From contig NZ_AHCF03000004.1 in assembly GCF_000238275.3 (NCBI RefSeq), positions 620,001 through 684,000 of the forward strand: 64,000 nt of DNA, given 5' to 3'. Every line of letters starts with the position of its first letter. Positions within the stretch are counted from its first letter, which is position 1. This document shows positions 62,289 through 64,000 of the stretch, piece after piece. Both the position numbers and the translations under genes were made by a program. The notes under the pieces are model-generated. The model saw nothing but the letters and a program-made list of their open reading frames with translations, was not told the DNA's origin and searched no databases. This stretch comes from Pseudoalteromonas undina. GTDB taxonomy: Bacteria; Pseudomonadota; Gammaproteobacteria; Enterobacterales; Alteromonadaceae.

Positions 62289-62948
62289 ATGAAGTTATTA
62301 ATTTTTATCGGTTCGGTTAGAAAAAGTACCCCACCTAAGCCTGCGCGTTTAGGGGAAAGGGTAGCGAAAGCATGTGAGCGTTGTTTGGTTGAGCATTACT
62401 CTGAGCATGAAATAGAACTTATTGATCCGCTCGATTATGATTTAGACCCTGTGTTTAAACCGCACTTTGCCTATACGCAGGCTGAGGTACCTAAACAACT
62501 TGATGATTTAGCAGCAAAAATTAAAGCCAGCGATGGCTTTGTTATGGTGAGCCCTGAATATAATCATTCTATGAGTCCGGCACTCGCTAATTTGCTAAAC
62601 CATTTTGGTAGTTCTTTATTTGGCTATAAACCCAGCGCGATTGTGACCTATTCTGCAGGGCAGTGGGGCGGCGTGCGCGCTGCTGTTGGCATGCGCAGCT
62701 TTTTAAGTGAACTGGGCTGTTTGCCGGTATCAGCAATGATCCATGTACCAAAAGCACAGGATGTGTTTATTGAAAGTGGTGAAGCAAACAATGCGGCAGA
62801 GCAAACATCGTGGGATAGCTATTTTTCGCGCACCTTTAATCAATTAATGTGGTGGGCTGAGGGCGCAAGCAAACAACGTGAAGCGTTAGATCCTAAGCAA
62901 TTAAGCAAAGATTTTAAACGTGACCCATCACAGCGTAATGCGCCTTAA
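62289..62948 (+). CDS. NAD(P)H-dependent FMN reductase / flavodoxin-like protein
   Basis: 219 residues with the NADPH-FMN-reductase fold: MKLLIFIGSVRKSTPPKPAR with the flavin-phosphate loop, VMVSPEYNHSMSPALANLLN, then GYKPSAIVTYSAGQWGGVRAA and VSAMIHVPKAQDVF. These are the PEYNxSxxxxLKN and YSAGxxGGxRA motifs of the family. It would reduce FMN or quinone-like compounds in the cytoplasm. AAAAAGGAG precedes the ATG at 62289. It follows a strong terminator and so is transcribed separately from metY. The exact substrate is unknown. Confidence 0.9.
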   Translation: MKLLIFIGSVRKSTPPKPARLGERVAKACERCLVEHYSEHEIELIDPLDYDLDPVFKPHFAYTQAEVPKQLDDLAAKIKASDGFVMVSPEYNHSMSPALANLLNHFGSSLFGYKPSAIVTYSAGQWGGVRAAVGMRSFLSELGCLPVSAMIHVPKAQDVFIESGEANNAAEQTSWDSYFSRTFNQLMWWAEGASKQREALDPKQLSKDFKRDPSQRNAP

Positions 62949-62964
62949 CGGTTAAAAATTTAAG

Positions 62965-63168
62965 CTAGTCTTTTTTGGCATCTTCACGAGGGGAGGCCAA
63001 TATTGCTTCTTTTTGTTCGTCAGTTAAAATAATCCAGTCGAATATTTCGTCGCTGGTGCGACCGCACCCAGTACAGTAGCCCTTCATTCTATAACATTCA
63101 CCGATACAGTCTGTTTTTAAATGAGTGGATTGTTTACTGGGTGTTTGGCGCATACATTCTCTCGTCAT
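62965..63168 (-). CDS. DUF1289 small cysteine-rich protein
   Basis: 67 residues. Four cysteines in TDCIGECYRMKGYCTGCGRT, then SDEIFDWIILTDEQKEAILA follow the DUF1289 consensus (C-x2-C-x6-C-x2-C-R-x3-E-I-x2-W). This suggests a small zinc- or iron-binding protein. The ATG at 63168 shares a base with the stop of the lipoprotein gene upstream (TAATG); ATG 63153 is an alternative start that keeps all the cysteines. It is translationally coupled with that gene. Confidence 0.88.
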   Translation of the reverse strand: MTRECMRQTPSKQSTHLKTDCIGECYRMKGYCTGCGRTSDEIFDWIILTDEQKEAILASPREDAKKD

Positions 63169-63683
63169 TATTTAGTGGCGACGGGCTTTCCTACTTCTAA
63201 AGAGGTCGACCAAGTTTTAATTTTTGATAACGTTTTGCTGGTATAAACAGAAATAACCGGCGACTTATCATCAAGTACAAAGGTAGTACGCAGCGACGTT
63301 TCTGACTCTTTTTGTGTTTCTAACCAGTTGTTTTTTTTAGTTAAACATTGGCGAGTGAGTTCAACTGCTTGTTGATGCATAGCTACCGCCTGCTGTTGAT
63401 CTTTGTAGCTTTCTTGGCATTGATAGGTCACAGTTTGATTGTTAAAGCTAGTCACTTGGCAGTTATCGCCAAATACGTTGTACTTTGCAGTCCACACATC
63501 TAAATATGAGTTTTGTACTTTGGTGTCTTTTAACGCATCAAATCGATTATCGAATTCGGTTATTAAGCCATCCATTTTTTCACAGGGCGTTAAGCTGTCT
63601 AATTTGGCTTTTTGCTCGCTGGTTAAACTGCTACATCCAGACAAAATAAGACCAGTGAGTATAAGCGATATATAAGTTTTCAT
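63168..63683 (-). CDS. Lipoprotein of unknown function
   Basis: 171 residues. MKTYISLILTGLILSGC is a lipoprotein signal with the lipobox LSGC at residue 17. The mature region is polar and helical (LTSEQKAKLDSLTPCEKMDG, then ESYKDQQQAVAMHQQAVELT) and has cysteines at CEKM, NCQVT, YQCQES and RQCLTK that could form disulfides. It would be held in the outer or inner membrane facing the periplasm. I do not recognise the family. It is the upstream partner of the DUF1289 gene in a two-gene transcript. Confidence 0.75.
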   Translation of the reverse strand: MKTYISLILTGLILSGCSSLTSEQKAKLDSLTPCEKMDGLITEFDNRFDALKDTKVQNSYLDVWTAKYNVFGDNCQVTSFNNQTVTYQCQESYKDQQQAVAMHQQAVELTRQCLTKKNNWLETQKESETSLRTTFVLDDKSPVISVYTSKTLSKIKTWSTSLEVGKPVATK

Positions 63684-63800
63684 AGTGCGCTATCCTTTTG
63701 TAATAGCTATTCCTTGAATATTAGCTAAAGGATACCTAAGGGAGAGAATAAATGCTATTGAGAAGGCTGAATTAAAAAGAAAATTATGGCTTGTTATAAC

Positions 63801-63830
63801 GATGTGCGCCACATAATGGCGCACACAGTA
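63801..63830 (-). terminator. Hairpin after hisIE
   Basis: GTGCGCCA, loop CATAA, TGGCGCAC make a perfect 8-bp stem 17 nt after the hisIE stop (at 63841). No strong U-run follows, so it may be a weak or factor-assisted terminator. Confidence 0.5.
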
Positions 63831-63840
63831 ATCGTTGTAT

Positions 63841-64000
63841 TTACTTATGACGACCTTGTAGGCAAGCAACTACATCAGTGAGTTCTAACCCTTGTCGTTG
63901 TAATAGTACAACGAGGTGATATAACAAATCGGCCGACTCGTTGGTAAGTTCATTGTTGTCGTGTTTCATTGCCGCAAGTGCCACTTCTACATCTTCTCCA
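63841..64000 (-). CDS. hisI: Phosphoribosyl-ATP pyrophosphatase / HisIE, C-terminal end
   Basis: The last 52 codons of a gene that continues beyond 64000. They read GEDVEVALAAMKHDNNELTN, ESADLLYHLVVLLQRQGLEL, then TDVVACLQGRHK and a TAA stop (63841-63843). This is the HisE end of the bifunctional HisIE protein: the E-S-A-D-L-L-Y-H-L segment with metal-binding acidic residues is typical. HisE hydrolyses phosphoribosyl-ATP in histidine synthesis. The fused HisI domain would lie off the window, so the fusion itself is inferred from gammaproteobacterial norm. Confidence 0.88.
   Translation of the reverse strand, partial: GEDVEVALAAMKHDNNELTNESADLLYHLVVLLQRQGLELTDVVACLQGRHK

Overview
The window looks like a chromosomal segment of a marine gammaproteobacterium of the Alteromonadales, most likely Pseudoalteromonas. 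The base composition is AT-rich. The genes include an HU-beta-like protein, RluF, PpnN, Xni, an ilvIH pair behind an attenuator, S46 and M61 periplasmic peptidases, and a full glycogen operon. This is an inference from protein resemblance; no rRNA or tRNA gene is present to confirm it.

Layout. 1-4150: the 5' part of an ArgD/AstC-type aminotransferase diverging from an Lrp/AsnC regulator, a small secreted protein, a diguanylate cyclase and a membrane-anchored propeller-like protein. 4151-16505: a glycogen operon (small CBM48 protein, malQ, glgB, glgX, glgP, glgC, glgA) with 8-nt start/stop overlaps, coding for both synthesis and breakdown. 16589-25466: an EAL-HDOD protein, a DUF418 membrane protein, rluF, an RND efflux pair with a divergent LysR regulator, and an alkyltransferase-like DNA-repair protein whose acceptor Cys is replaced by Trp. 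25500-28316: a small integron-type cassette cluster with three attC-like sites, three minus-strand cargo genes and no integrase. 28429-29745: a hemolysin-III protein and two very small envelope proteins. 29787-40111: a photo-oxidative-stress module, with an ECF11-type sigma factor and its ChrR-like zinc anti-sigma heading a run of twelve co-directional genes (DUF523/DUF1722, photolyase, NTF2-like, SDR, FAD oxidoreductase, DUF1365, Cfa, DUF2878, chalcone-isomerase-like, DUF3833). Matching TGATCN-N16-CGTAA promoters precede both the sigma gene and the LON-domain gene next to it. 40317-50374: HU, ilvIH with a Leu/Val-rich leader peptide and attenuator, NAD-type isocitrate dehydrogenase, an HDOD-like protein, DUF3192, xni, ppnN and a second diguanylate cyclase. 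50600-54723: two secreted peptidases. 54724-59400: lower-density accessory DNA with dispersed repeats, a receiver protein, a coiled-coil protein, a decayed cupin gene and small membrane proteins. 59415-60836: a second cassette cluster (MltR-like gene, one long attC, a membrane protein). 60949-64000: an O-acetylhomoserine sulfhydrylase (metY-like), an NADPH-FMN reductase, DUF1289, a lipoprotein and the 3' end of hisIE.

The most unusual signal is the pair of cassette clusters about 32 kb apart. Each ends on its gene-upstream side in the same roughly 192-bp sequence (28122-28316 and 60644-60836), which carries a GTTATRY-type core exactly at the cassette boundary. This suggests a shared integration target (an orphan attI-like or attC-like site) used at two chromosomal positions without a local integrase.
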